Assembly (NCBI RefSeq): GCF_020176955.2
Contig: NZ_JAIUCZ020000001.1
Coordinates: 1 to 64,000, forward strand
Reading direction: 5' to 3'
DNA: 64,000 nucleotides
Source of the DNA: Nocardia sp. alder85J
GTDB lineage: Bacteria > Actinomycetota > Actinomycetes > Mycobacteriales > Mycobacteriaceae
Shown here: positions 43,526-52,309 of the stretch, piece after piece
Layout of the letters: every line of letters starts with the position of its first letter
Numbering within the stretch: the stretch's first letter is position 1
Program-made: the position numbers and the translations under genes
Notes under the pieces: generated by a model
What the model saw: the letters and a program-made list of their open reading frames with translations, nothing else
What the model was told of the DNA's origin: nothing
Database searches by the model: none

Positions 43526-44323
43526 TCAGCCGCGGCCGGTCTGGGCACGACCGCGCGCGGTCACCGCGGCGCGGCGCTCGGCGACGAGATCCGTTCCGGG
43601 CGCCCAGGTTTCGGCGAGGATGCCCTCCAGCAGGTGGGCCTCGTCGAGAGTGGCGGCATTGGCCAGCCGGCGGTAGTGCCGCAACAACAGCCGCACGGCG
43701 GTGCCGTCGTTGCCCGCCGTGTCGGCGGCCAGCTGCCGGGTGAACGGCAGCAGATCCTCGTGCGGGACCACATGATTCACCAGGCCGAGCCGCAATGCGT
43801 CGGCGGCGGTGAGGAAGTTGCCGGTCAGCGACATCTCCACGGCGCGGGCCAGGCCGATCGCGCGGGCCAGCAGCACGGTCATGCCGCCGCCGGGCATCAC
43901 CCCCACGCGGGCGTGGGTGTCGGCGAATCGTGCCCGGTCCGACGCCACCAGGAAGGTGCACTGGAGGGCCACCTCCAGGCCACCGGTCACGGCGGCGCCG
44001 TTGATCGCCCCGATGAGCGGTTTCGTGGTGACCGGCAGGAAGCGGTAGAGCCCGTTGCTGGTGCGTTCCGGTCCGGCGCCCGCCGGTCGCGGCGGCTCCG
44101 GCGGCAGCCCGGCGGCCGCCTCGGCGAGGTCGACGCCCGCGCAGAACGCCGGATCGGCGCCGGTGAGGATCAGCACGTCCACCTCGGGGTCCCGGTCGGC
44201 CGCGGCCACCGCGTCCCAGAGCTCCCGGGTCAGCGCGCGGCTCAACGCGTTGCGTGCCTCGGGACGGTTGAGGGTCACGGTCGCGATGCGATCGGTGGTG
44301 TCGACCAGGACCAGGGGTTCGGG
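43526..44323 (-). CDS. Enoyl-CoA hydratase/isomerase family protein
   Basis: About 265 residues, crotonase fold. NRPEARNALSRALTREL, FCAGVDLAEA, and INGAAVTGGLEVALQCTFLV hold the oxyanion hole; the VGVMPGGGMTVLL segment again lacks the catalytic Glu expected of a hydratase. GGAGG precedes GTG codons at 44329 and 44323; spacing favours 44323. It is convergent with the acyl-CoA synthetase and divergent from the SDR-LLM operon. Two operator repeats lie in the shared promoter region. Confidence 0.9.
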   Translation of the reverse strand, partial: PEPLVLVDTTDRIATVTLNRPEARNALSRALTRELWDAVAAADRDPEVDVLILTGADPAFCAGVDLAEAAAGLPPEPPRPAGAGPERTSNGLYRFLPVTTKPLIGAINGAAVTGGLEVALQCTFLVASDRARFADTHARVGVMPGGGMTVLLARAIGLARAVEMSLTGNFLTAADALRLGLVNHVVPHEDLLPFTRQLAADTAGNDGTAVRLLLRHYRRLANAATLDEAHLLEGILAETWAPGTDLVAERRAAVTARGRAQTGRG

Positions 44324-44389
44324 CACGGTCACTCGCCTCCGGGAGTAAGGGTCTGCACGTCGCACACCTTGGTATCACACGTCCCGGTC

Positions 44390-44425
44390 CGGAACTGCAT
44401 TCTTGACCGAGAGAGCGAGATTCTC
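44390..44425. promoter_or_regulatory. Paired operators with overlapping promoter, divergent hydratase/SDR
   Basis: CGGAA-CTGCA-TTCTT (44390-44404) and GAGAG-CGAGA-TTCTC (44411-44425) have centres 21 bp apart. On the plus strand TTGACC (from 44403) and ATAACG are 17 bp apart, making a credible -35/-10 pair. Its spacer is the second operator, so binding would block the SDR promoter. Confidence 0.7.
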
Positions 44426-44471
44426 ATAACGTCGGGGGTGGACGCCGCCGGGCGGCCGGTGAGGAGCAGCG

Positions 44472-45254
44472 ATGGCGCACGAGGCACGGCCGGAGGTGAC
44501 CCGGTCCCCGGCCCGATTGTTCGACCTGACCGGCAAGGTGGCGCTGGTGACCGGCGGCAGCCGCGGGCTCGGCCGGGCGATCGTGCTCGGGCTGGCCGCC
44601 GCGGGTGCGGACGTGGTGATCGCCAGCCGCAAACTGGAGGCGTGCCGGGCGGTGGCCGCCGAGGTCGAGGCGCTCGGGCGCACGGCGCTGCCGGTCGCCT
44701 GCCACGTCGGCCGCTGGGACGACCTGGGCGCCCTGACCGATCGGGCCTACGAGCACTTCGGCACGGTCGACATCCTGGTCAACAATGCCGGGCTGTCGCC
44801 GCTGGCGCCCTCGTCGGCGCAGACCGCCGAGGACCTGTTCGACAAGGTCGTCGCCGTGAACTTCAAGGGCCCGTTCCGGCTGTCGGCGCTGATCGCGGAG
44901 CGGATGGCGGCCGGGGCCGGGGGATCGGTGATCAGCATCTCGAGCAGCGGCGCGCTGCGGCCGTCGCCGAATTTCGGACCCTACGCCGGATCGAAGGCCG
45001 CGCTCAACGCGATCAGCGTGGCGTTCGCGCAGGAGTTCGCGCCGAAGGTGCGGTTCAACGTCATCTCGCCCGGCGGCTTCTACACCGACATCTCCAAGGG
45101 CTGGGCGACACCGGGCGCCGAGGTGCCCGGAGCGCCGCTGAAGCGGTTCGGCTATCCGGACGAGATCGTCACCGCGGCACTGTATTTCGCCAGCGACGCG
45201 TCCTCGTACACCACCGGTTCGCTGCTGCGGGTCGACGGCCTGGAACCGGTGTGA
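44472..45254 (+). CDS. Short-chain dehydrogenase/reductase
   Basis: A 260-residue classical SDR: TGGSRGLG cofactor loop, NNAG, catalytic Ser and YAGSK. Arg and Lys after beta-2 (IASRKLEA) indicate NADP(H). The C-terminal YTTGSLLRVDGL is typical. ATG 44472-44474 follows GAGGAG by five to seven bases. It shares an operon with the luciferase-like gene that starts immediately after its stop, and is likely a 3-hydroxyacyl or ring-hydroxyl dehydrogenase of the surrounding pathway. Confidence 0.93.
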   Translation: MAHEARPEVTRSPARLFDLTGKVALVTGGSRGLGRAIVLGLAAAGADVVIASRKLEACRAVAAEVEALGRTALPVACHVGRWDDLGALTDRAYEHFGTVDILVNNAGLSPLAPSSAQTAEDLFDKVVAVNFKGPFRLSALIAERMAAGAGGSVISISSSGALRPSPNFGPYAGSKAALNAISVAFAQEFAPKVRFNVISPGGFYTDISKGWATPGAEVPGAPLKRFGYPDEIVTAALYFASDASSYTTGSLLRVDGLEPV

Positions 45255-45256
45255 CG

Positions 45257-46261
45257 ATGCGGGTGGACACCTTCCTGGGCGGGCTGGCCGACGCCGCCGA
45301 ACGATCGCGCGCCGCCGAGGCCGCGGGCTTCGACGGTGTCCGGACCGGCGAGATGAACGGAGATCCGTTCCTGCCGTTGGCGATCGCCGCGGAGGTCACC
45401 GAGCGTCTCGACATCGGGACCTCGATCGCGGTGGCGTTCGCGCGCTCCCCGATGACGCTGGCCTACACCGCGGCCGATCTGCAACGACATTCGCGCGGGC
45501 GGCTGCATCTGGGCCTCGGCTCCCAGGTGAAGGCCCACGTGCAGCGGCGATTCGGGATGCCGTGGGGCCGGCCCGCGCCGCAGCTGCGCGAATACGTGTC
45601 GGCGCTGCGCGCGATCTGGGCGGCCTGGGCCGAGGGCAGCCCGCTGGCCTTCGAGGGCGAGTACTACCGGCACACCCTGATGCCGCGGGATTTCGTTCCG
45701 CCCCGGCACGAGTACGGCCCGCCGCGGGTGCTGCTGGCCGGAGTGGGCGAGGCGATGACCCGGGTGGCGGGGGAGGTGGCCGACGGTTTCCTCTGCCACG
45801 GCTTCACCACCGCGCGCTGGATCCGGGAGCGGACGCTGCCCGCGCTGCGGGCCGGTCGCGCGCGGTCCGGCGCGGATCTCGACGGCTTCGACATCGTCGC
45901 GACCCCGTTCGTCGTCACCGGCACCGCACAGCAGATCGCCGAGGGGGTGCCGAAAGCCCGTGCGCGCATCGCCTTCTACGCCTCCACCCCGGCCTACCGC
46001 GGCATCTTCGCACTGCACGGCTGGGACGGGGTGAACGAGGCGCTGACCGCGCTGTCGAAAGCCGGCCGCTGGGCGGAGATGCCGGCGTTGATCACCGACG
46101 AGATGCTGGACGCCTTCGTCGTCGTCGCGCCGCCGGCGGAACTGCCGCAGCGGCTGGCCGACCGGTTCGGCGGCTTGCTGACCCGGCTGTCCTTCACCCC
46201 GCCCGCCGGCTTCGGCGCCGAGCAGACCGCCGAACTGGTGCACCGGCTGCGCGCGCTGTGA
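45257..46261 (+). CDS. LLM-class (F420-dependent) oxidoreductase
   Basis: A 334-residue luciferase-like protein of the TIGR03617/F420 type. The barrel begins MRVDTFLGGLADAAERSRAA, and GFDGVRTGEMNGDPFLPL and GRLHLGLGSQVKAHV are the expected active-site strands. An alternative GTG at 45251 overlaps the SDR stop (GTGA). It probably uses reduced F420 or FMN. It is distinct in sequence from the luciferase-like protein at 32680 and may act on a different intermediate. A terminator hairpin follows. Confidence 0.92.
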   Translation: MRVDTFLGGLADAAERSRAAEAAGFDGVRTGEMNGDPFLPLAIAAEVTERLDIGTSIAVAFARSPMTLAYTAADLQRHSRGRLHLGLGSQVKAHVQRRFGMPWGRPAPQLREYVSALRAIWAAWAEGSPLAFEGEYYRHTLMPRDFVPPRHEYGPPRVLLAGVGEAMTRVAGEVADGFLCHGFTTARWIRERTLPALRAGRARSGADLDGFDIVATPFVVTGTAQQIAEGVPKARARIAFYASTPAYRGIFALHGWDGVNEALTALSKAGRWAEMPALITDEMLDAFVVVAPPAELPQRLADRFGGLLTRLSFTPPAGFGAEQTAELVHRLRAL

Positions 46262-46276
46262 ACCCGGCGGCCACGG

Positions 46277-46312
46277 GTTGCCCGTTGCCCGCCCGCAGAC
46301 AACGGGCAACCA
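46277..46312 (+). terminator. Terminator separating the catabolic region from the TIR operon
   Basis: ggttgcccgttg (46277-46288) pairs perfectly with 46301-46312 (12-nt loop), 16 bases past the luciferase-like stop. It isolates the TIR operon from upstream transcription, so that operon must have its own promoter in 46313-46390. Confidence 0.8.
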
Positions 46313-46404
46313 CTGTCCGGCGCGGGCCGGGCGTCGCATCCTGGTAGTCGATCGTCGAATCGGAACGAGGTCCCGGGCGATCGACTCCCGAGGAGAGCTT
46401 CCCT

Positions 46405-47001
46405 TTGACGAAGATATTCCTGAGCTACCGGATCGTGGACAGCGCCTACGCGGTGCGCGAGATCTCGAACCGGATGGCGGAGCGGATCGGCCGCGACAAC
46501 GTGTTCCGCGACGACGATTCCCTCGCGCTCGGAACGGTGTACGCGCAACGGATCCGGCGCGCGCTGGAGCAGTGCGACATGGTCGTCGCGGTGATCGGCC
46601 CGCAGTGGCTCGACATCACCGACGAGCAGGGGCACCGCCGCATCGACAACGGCCAGGACTGGGTGCGTTACGAGATCCGGACCGCCTACGAGAAGGACAT
46701 CCCGGTGATCCCGGTCCTGCTCGACGACACCCCGCTGCCGCCGGTGGACCGGTTGCCCGGCGATATCCGCGCACTGGGCCGCTCGCAGTTCTGGCCGATC
46801 CGGCACCGGACGATGGACACCGACATCACCGGCCTGCTCGACCGGCTGCTGCCGGACACCGCCGCGCCCGGCGACGGGACGCCGCCGGCGCGCGGTCACT
46901 CCACCCAGATCAACCACGCCGAGGACAACAGCAGCATCGTCGCCAACAACGGTGGGACACAGCACATCACGATCCACGGTGACCCGCGGGGCCGGTCGTG
47001 A
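46405..47001 (+). CDS. TIR-domain protein with a C-terminal NNGG-x-QH motif (candidate effector)
   Basis: 198 residues with a TTG start (46405-46407) and AGGAGAG seven bases upstream. Residues 1-145 form a TIR domain: IFLSYR at the first strand, DNVFRDDDSLALG as the BB-loop region, and W86-x3-E90 in DWVRYEI, where NAD-cleaving TIRs have their catalytic glutamate. A disordered linker leads to residues 175-190 (NSSIVANNGGTQHITI). A related motif occurs in the next protein, suggesting the two polymerise or dock together. TIR domains in bacterial defence degrade NAD or make cyclic nucleotides. It is the first gene of an 11-gene operon and the only obvious toxic enzyme in it. Confidence 0.93.
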   Translation: MTKIFLSYRIVDSAYAVREISNRMAERIGRDNVFRDDDSLALGTVYAQRIRRALEQCDMVVAVIGPQWLDITDEQGHRRIDNGQDWVRYEIRTAYEKDIPVIPVLLDDTPLPPVDRLPGDIRALGRSQFWPIRHRTMDTDITGLLDRLLPDTAAPGDGTPPARGHSTQINHAEDNSSIVANNGGTQHITIHGDPRGRS

Positions 47002-47339
47002 CGGCGCCGCCGCCGGGCCCGACCCCGCCACCCGGGCCGCCGGGCCGGCAGGTCAACAAGGCGAAGAACAAGAGCAACGTCTTCACCAACAACGGCGGGT
47101 CCCAGCACGTGAACATCACGCAGGGGCAGCAGCCGCCGCGGCGCACCTGGGCCTGGATCTCGCTGGCGATCCTGCTGGTCACGGATGTGGTGTTCTTCGC
47201 CTACGGCCAGTCCGCCTACACCGGCGGCGCCGACCCGAACGGGGATCTGCTGCGCGCCGCGGTGTTCATCGCGCTGGTGATCGGCACCGGCGTCATATCG
47301 CGTATCTGTGCCCGCGACATTCAACAGCGCTGGTTCTGA
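46998..47339 (+). CDS. Small two-helix membrane protein with Pro-rich head and NNGG-x-QH motif
   Basis: 113 residues starting at GTG 46998-47000, overlapping the TIR stop (GTGA). The first 20 residues are mostly Pro and Gly. Residues 25-40 (KSNVFTNNGGSQHVNI) match the tail of the TIR protein at 8 of 16 positions, with most others conservative. Two transmembrane helices follow (about 51-70 and 86-102). It may recruit the TIR protein to the membrane through motif-motif stacking. No family is recognised; this role is inferred from the shared motif and gene order. Confidence 0.85.
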   Translation: MTAPPPGPTPPPGPPGRQVNKAKNKSNVFTNNGGSQHVNITQGQQPPRRTWAWISLAILLVTDVVFFAYGQSAYTGGADPNGDLLRAAVFIALVIGTGVISRICARDIQQRWF

Positions 47340-47378
47340 TCGGCATTCCGGAGCGCCGGATACGAACGGGAGGGAATC

Positions 47379-47942
47379 GTGAATCACCCCAGCGAGATCG
47401 AACTGCGGGGCCGCGCGGAGGAACCGGTCGACGAGATACTCGGCGCCGGTCCGGCGCCCGGCGCGATACTGCGGGATCTCACCGCGGAGATCCGCCGGCT
47501 CAACGACCGTTCCGAGGGCCTGGAGGCGATCAACAAACGCATGCACGAGCGGGTGGCGGCGCTCGAGGGTGATCTGCTGCGGGCCAGCCTGCGCCCGGTG
47601 ATCAAGGCGCTCGCCGAATTGCACGGGGAATGTCACCGCTACGCGCAGCACGTCCGCGTGACCGCCGACACCGAACTCACCCTGGCCTTCGCCGAGGATT
47701 TCGGCACCGCGGCGGGCCGCATCGAGGACATTCTGGAGGCCTTGGGCGCGGTGTCGATCGAGGCCGCGGTGGGCGACCCGTACGACCGGCGGATCCACCA
47801 GCCGTGCGCGACCGTGGCCACCGATGTCGAGGCCCGGCACGACCGCGTCGGCGCCGTGTATCACCAGGGCTTCCGGCACATCGGCTCGGACCAGCCGGTG
47901 GTCCACGCCAAGGTCTCGGTGTGGAAATACCTCGCGCCCTGA
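47379..47942 (+). CDS. GrpE-like nucleotide exchange factor
   Basis: A 187-residue protein starting with GTG 47379-47381, with GGGAGGGAA upstream. Residues about 30-65 form a coiled coil (EIRRLNDRSEGLEAINKRM), and the rest matches the GrpE head (LGAVSIEAAVGDPYDRRIHQ, VYHQGFRHI and a final VVHAKVSVWKYL). GrpE exchanges ADP for ATP on Hsp70, and an Hsp70 gene follows 41 bases later. The pair is probably dedicated to the operon and separate from the housekeeping dnaK-grpE set. Similarity is clear in pattern but low in detail. Confidence 0.82.
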   Translation: MNHPSEIELRGRAEEPVDEILGAGPAPGAILRDLTAEIRRLNDRSEGLEAINKRMHERVAALEGDLLRASLRPVIKALAELHGECHRYAQHVRVTADTELTLAFAEDFGTAAGRIEDILEALGAVSIEAAVGDPYDRRIHQPCATVATDVEARHDRVGAVYHQGFRHIGSDQPVVHAKVSVWKYLAP

Positions 47943-47983
47943 ACCATTCGCCACCGCACGCGGCAGCAACGATCGGATTTCTC

Positions 47984-49582
47984 GTGACTGACATCTTCGG
48001 CATCGATCTCGGCACCACCTTCTCCGCGATCGCCCACATCGACGACTTCGGGCAGCCGGTCGTCGTGAACAATCCGAACGGTCTGCCGACCACGCCGTCG
48101 GCGGTGTTCTTCGAACCCGAATCCGGGCACATCGTGGTGGGCCAGGAGGCCAAGAACACCGCGAAGGTGGCGGCCGATCGGGTGGTGACGCTCATCAAGG
48201 CGTACATGGGCGAAACCCACCCCCTGGAATTCGACGGACAGCAGCACACCCCGGAATCGATCTCCGGCCTGATCCTGCGGTCGCTGGCCGAATACGCCGA
48301 GGACGGCACCGGCACCAAGGTCGAGCGCGTGGTGATCACCGTCCCCGCGTATTTCGGTGTCCGGGAACGCGAGGCGACCCGGCAGGCCGGGGTGATCGCG
48401 GGGCTCGAGGTGATCGGTATCGTCACCGAACCGGTCGCGGCCGCGCTGGCCTACGGCGTCACATTCCGCGACGAGCGCAAGACCGTCCTGATCTACGACC
48501 TCGGCGGCGGCACGTTCGACACCACGATCCTCCGGATCTCGCCCGCCGCACTGGACGTGGTGGCGATCGACGGGAACCGCACCCTCGGCGGCGCGCAGTG
48601 GGACGACCGGCTGGCCGGTCACCTCAACGACCGGTTCATGGCCGAGACCGGCTGCGACGAGGATCCGATGCTGGACGAGTACTTCGCGCAGGAACTCTAC
48701 GAGCAGGTCGAGAAGGTGAAGATCTCGCTGTCGCAGAAGGAACGCACCACCCTCGCGCTCAAATACGGGAACCATCGGGCGAAACTGGAGGTCACCCGCG
48801 GCGAGTTCGAGGAACTCACCAGCGGACTGATCCAGCAGACCAAGGACATCGTCGACCGCACGCTGGCGTCGGCGCGCGAGAAGGTCCCGGACCTCACCAT
48901 CGACGAGGTGCTGCTGGTCGGCGGCTCCGCGCAGATGCCCGCGGTCGGCGCGATGCTGCGCGCGCACTACGGCTGGCAGGCGCGGCTGTCCGATCCCAAC
49001 CTCTCGGTCGCCAAGGGGGCCGCGCTCTACGCCGCGCTGTCGGCGGCGGAACGCGCCGCCTTCGACCCGGACGCGACACCCGTTGCCCGCCATACCCTTC
49101 CGGCCGGCGCCGGCCCGCAGGCCGCGCCGCGCCGGATCACCAATGTGCTGCCCAAGGGCCTGGGCATCCAGTTCGTCGACACCAGCGGTCCGCAACCGGA
49201 GGACTACATCGGATTCCTGGCGCACAAGAACGACGAACTGCCGCTGCGCGAGACCATCACCGCGTACACCTTCGCCGCGGACCAGACCCAGGTGCAGATC
49301 CAGGTCTTCGAACAGGGTGGTGAGGTGGAATCCCGGCGCCCCGCCGACAATCGCGAGATCACCCCTACCGGCGGCGCCGTGATCACCGGTCTGCCCGCGC
49401 TGCCCGCCGATTCGCCGATCCACATCACCGTCACCATCGACGCCGAGGGGCTGGCCGGGATCGAGGCCGTGGAACCGGTGTCGGGCAAACGGCTCACCCT
49501 CACCGTGAGCGTCTCCGTCCTGCAGGCCGACGAGGTCGAGGCGGCGAAGCAGCTGGTCCGGGCACTCGTACTGGAGTCGTAG
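47984..49582 (+). CDS. Hsp70-family ATPase 1
   Basis: A 532-residue Hsp70-like protein. The start at GTG 47984-47986 (protein MTDIFGIDLGTTF) lacks a clear ribosome site. The actin-like ATPase is complete: FGIDLGTTFSAIA (phosphate 1), VITVPAYFGVREREATRQ, YDLGGGTFDTTIL (phosphate 2) and LLVGGSAQMPAVG (adenosine). A beta-rich substrate domain follows (LPKGLGIQFVD to about 510), but the helical lid of DnaK (about 610-640 residues) is missing. A short lid suggests a specialised client or assembly role. It is followed four bases later by the FN3 protein. Confidence 0.93.
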   Translation: MTDIFGIDLGTTFSAIAHIDDFGQPVVVNNPNGLPTTPSAVFFEPESGHIVVGQEAKNTAKVAADRVVTLIKAYMGETHPLEFDGQQHTPESISGLILRSLAEYAEDGTGTKVERVVITVPAYFGVREREATRQAGVIAGLEVIGIVTEPVAAALAYGVTFRDERKTVLIYDLGGGTFDTTILRISPAALDVVAIDGNRTLGGAQWDDRLAGHLNDRFMAETGCDEDPMLDEYFAQELYEQVEKVKISLSQKERTTLALKYGNHRAKLEVTRGEFEELTSGLIQQTKDIVDRTLASAREKVPDLTIDEVLLVGGSAQMPAVGAMLRAHYGWQARLSDPNLSVAKGAALYAALSAAERAAFDPDATPVARHTLPAGAGPQAAPRRITNVLPKGLGIQFVDTSGPQPEDYIGFLAHKNDELPLRETITAYTFAADQTQVQIQVFEQGGEVESRRPADNREITPTGGAVITGLPALPADSPIHITVTIDAEGLAGIEAVEPVSGKRLTLTVSVSVLQADEVEAAKQLVRALVLES

Positions 49583-49586
49583 TCCC

Positions 49587-52307
49587 GTGGATGCCTCGAC
49601 CTACCGGACCACCGTGCTCGGCCCGCTGCGCAAGGTCTACATCAACGATCTGAACAACGGCATCGCGGATCTGAACAACGGCGCCGACTTCCCGGCGAAA
49701 CTCGACCTGGAACTGGTCTACGCCGTCGATGCCGCGATGGACGACGCGCAGATCGCGGCGCGCCTGCGCGAGGTGCGGCTGTGGTGGAACGCCACCATGC
49801 AACGCGGCGGATTCAAGGATGTCGCCAGATTCTGCGGCATCCTCGACACCGCGCTCGCGGCGAGACATCGCGACATGGCGAGCGCGGACTTCTGGCGTCG
49901 CTGGCGCGAACAGCGTGACCGGCAGTCCGCCGCCGCCCTGGCGGCGGTCGGCACGCTGCTGGAGAACCAGTACCGCGATTTCGGTGTCGTCACCCTCGCC
50001 CAGGTGCGGGCCGCCGCGGCCACCGACGGCCGGCTGGCCCGGCTGTCCGACGCCGAACTCACCGCCTGCGTGACCGCGTCGGCGGCGTTGCGGCTGGTCG
50101 ACGACTTCGAGGAACCGGAGCTGTCACTGCCCCCCACCGTGCGCCGGGAATGGGCCGCCACGGTGACGCTGCGGACGGTCCTGGACGCGGTCTTCGTCGA
50201 GGATCCGCCCTCGGGTTTCCGGCTGATCGGCGGTTTCGCCTGCCCGGGGCACCCCGATCCGGACGCCGCGGCGATCCGGGCGGCCCTGGACGCCTGCGAC
50301 AAGCGAGCGGGCGGCGATATCGAGCCGGTGAAGAAATTGCTGCACGCGCTGCGCGACGCCTGCGACAAGGGGGCCGATCCGGCCCGGCTGGCGCTGGTGC
50401 AGGTGCTCGAACTGGCCCGCGAGGTGCTCCAGGGCGGCATCGTCGCGCTCGCCGTGCAGGCCCTGGCCGACAAGGGCCTGGATCGGGTGGACGCCGCGCG
50501 GATCGTGCTGCACTGCGTCGACGCCGCGGCCACCCGGACCAGTCGTGACACCCCGGAACGGGTGCTGGAGCTGATCACGGAGCGGAAGCTGCGCGCCGCA
50601 CGGGCCCTGTACTCCGCGCTGGCCAACAATGACGCGCACGCCGGTTCGGACGTCATGACACAGGCCCTCACCACCCTGTCCCGCACCGAAGCGCAAGTGG
50701 ATCGGCTGCGCGCGGAGGCCGAGCAGGCACTGCGCGCGGGCCGGGTCACCGCGGCCACCGAATTGCTCGGCCAGGCAGCCACTCTGGCCGAGGACGACGA
50801 GGCGCTGGCCCGGCTGGTCGCCTCGCTGCCGCCCGCGCCGCCGGCCTCGCTGGGCCTGACCGCCGTCTTCGCGCCTGCGAGCGGAGTGCGCCTGTTCTGG
50901 CCGAAAAGCGCCGGGGCGGATGAGGATACGAGATACGAGGTGGTGCGGAAGGCGGGCTCGGCGCCGCGCGACATCCGCGACGGGGTCGCGATCGCCGCCA
51001 CCGCCGCGACCGAGGCCCTCGACGCCGGCGCCCCGGTGGCCGAACCGCTGTGGTATGCGGTCGCCGCGCGCCGCGGCGGCGAGGCGTCGCCGGTCACCGT
51101 CGCCGAGATCGTGCTGCTGCCACCGGTCCACGACGTCGTGGTGACCACCGAGCCGACGGCGGTCGGGGTGCAGTGGATCGCGCCCGCGAACGCGGTGCGC
51201 ACCACCGTGATCCGGACCGACCCGGACGGCCGGCAGCACCCGTTGTCGCCGGGAACCTCGAATTCCGTGTCCGCACAGGGGCTTCGGACCTCACAGACCT
51301 ACGTCTTCGACCTGACGGCCGAATACCTCGGCGCCCGGGGCGAAGTGCTGGCCGCGGCGCCGGTGCGGGTGCGGGCGATCCCGCGGCGGCAGGCCGGGCC
51401 GGTCACCACGCTGGTGGTCCGCCCGCACCGGGTCACCGACGCCGGGGCCGAGGTGATCGCCGAATGGACGGCGCCGCCGGGCTCGGATGTCGAGATCTGG
51501 CGGTTCCCGAACCGGCCGGGCTGGGCCGTCGGCGCCACTGTCGACCACGCCGCGCTGACCGCCGCCGAGGGCGCGCGGATTCCGGGGGTGCTGCACCGCA
51601 CCGGCGAGGCGGTGCGGCTGACCGCCACCGTTCCCACCGGCCTGTGCCACTATCTCGCGATCACCCCGGATCGGTCCGCCGCGATCGCGGGACAGGCTGC
51701 CGCCCTGGCGATCTGCGAGCCGGTGACCGAGGCCCGCGTCGAACGATTCGGCGATCAGGCGGTGATCAGCTGGCGCTGGCCGCGCGACGACTATCGGGTG
51801 GAGGCGGTCTGGTCGTCGGGCGGGCAGCGCGGCACCGCCCGGATCAGCCGGCCGGAATACCTCCGCAACGGCGGGATGCGGATCGAGGTCGGCCCGGCCG
51901 CCGCGCGAATCGGGTTGTCCAGCATCGTCGAATCGGCCGAGGGGCGCTGGTCGTCGCCGGAGGTGGCGCTGCGTCTGGACGGGGCGAGCCTGCACGCGCG
52001 GTACCGGATGCTGTGGCCCGCACGGCTGATCGGCCGCGGGCCGTTGCAGATCGAGTTCAGCGCCGACACCGCCACCTACGGCGCGGTCGTGCTGGTGCAG
52101 GCCCAGAGCGGCCCCTATCTGCCGCAGCGTTGCCTGGAAAGCTGTGTGGTGCAACGCATCACGCTCGAGATCCCGCCGGGGGAGCCGCAGTGCGTCCCGG
52201 TGCCGCTGCCGCCGCTGCCGAAACCGTACTGGGTGCGGTGTTTCGCCGAGTCACCGGAAACCCTCACCCTCACCGGCCCGCCGTCCGACACCCTGAAAGG
52301 ACGCTGA
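49587..52307 (+). CDS. Large helical plus FN3-like protein of the GTPase operon
   Basis: 906 residues, GTG start at 49587. Residues 1-420 are helical, with a conserved-looking head (YRTTVLGPLRKVYINDLNNG), several Cys-Asp pairs (ACDKRAGGD, ACDKGADP) and a coiled stretch (EAQVDRLRAEAEQAL). From about 430 to 880 there are about four fibronectin-III-like repeats, recognisable by the W or F of strand C (GVRLFWPKS, GVQWIAPAN, VIAEWTAPP, VISWRWPRD). There is no signal peptide, so it is likely cytosolic, possibly a ligand-sensing or scaffolding subunit for the Hsp70 and GTPases. I do not recognise an enzyme domain. Confidence 0.85.
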   Translation: MDASTYRTTVLGPLRKVYINDLNNGIADLNNGADFPAKLDLELVYAVDAAMDDAQIAARLREVRLWWNATMQRGGFKDVARFCGILDTALAARHRDMASADFWRRWREQRDRQSAAALAAVGTLLENQYRDFGVVTLAQVRAAAATDGRLARLSDAELTACVTASAALRLVDDFEEPELSLPPTVRREWAATVTLRTVLDAVFVEDPPSGFRLIGGFACPGHPDPDAAAIRAALDACDKRAGGDIEPVKKLLHALRDACDKGADPARLALVQVLELAREVLQGGIVALAVQALADKGLDRVDAARIVLHCVDAAATRTSRDTPERVLELITERKLRAARALYSALANNDAHAGSDVMTQALTTLSRTEAQVDRLRAEAEQALRAGRVTAATELLGQAATLAEDDEALARLVASLPPAPPASLGLTAVFAPASGVRLFWPKSAGADEDTRYEVVRKAGSAPRDIRDGVAIAATAATEALDAGAPVAEPLWYAVAARRGGEASPVTVAEIVLLPPVHDVVVTTEPTAVGVQWIAPANAVRTTVIRTDPDGRQHPLSPGTSNSVSAQGLRTSQTYVFDLTAEYLGARGEVLAAAPVRVRAIPRRQAGPVTTLVVRPHRVTDAGAEVIAEWTAPPGSDVEIWRFPNRPGWAVGATVDHAALTAAEGARIPGVLHRTGEAVRLTATVPTGLCHYLAITPDRSAAIAGQAAALAICEPVTEARVERFGDQAVISWRWPRDDYRVEAVWSSGGQRGTARISRPEYLRNGGMRIEVGPAAARIGLSSIVESAEGRWSSPEVALRLDGASLHARYRMLWPARLIGRGPLQIEFSADTATYGAVVLVQAQSGPYLPQRCLESCVVQRITLEIPPGEPQCVPVPLPPLPKPYWVRCFAESPETLTLTGPPSDTLKGR

Positions 52308-52309
52308 CG

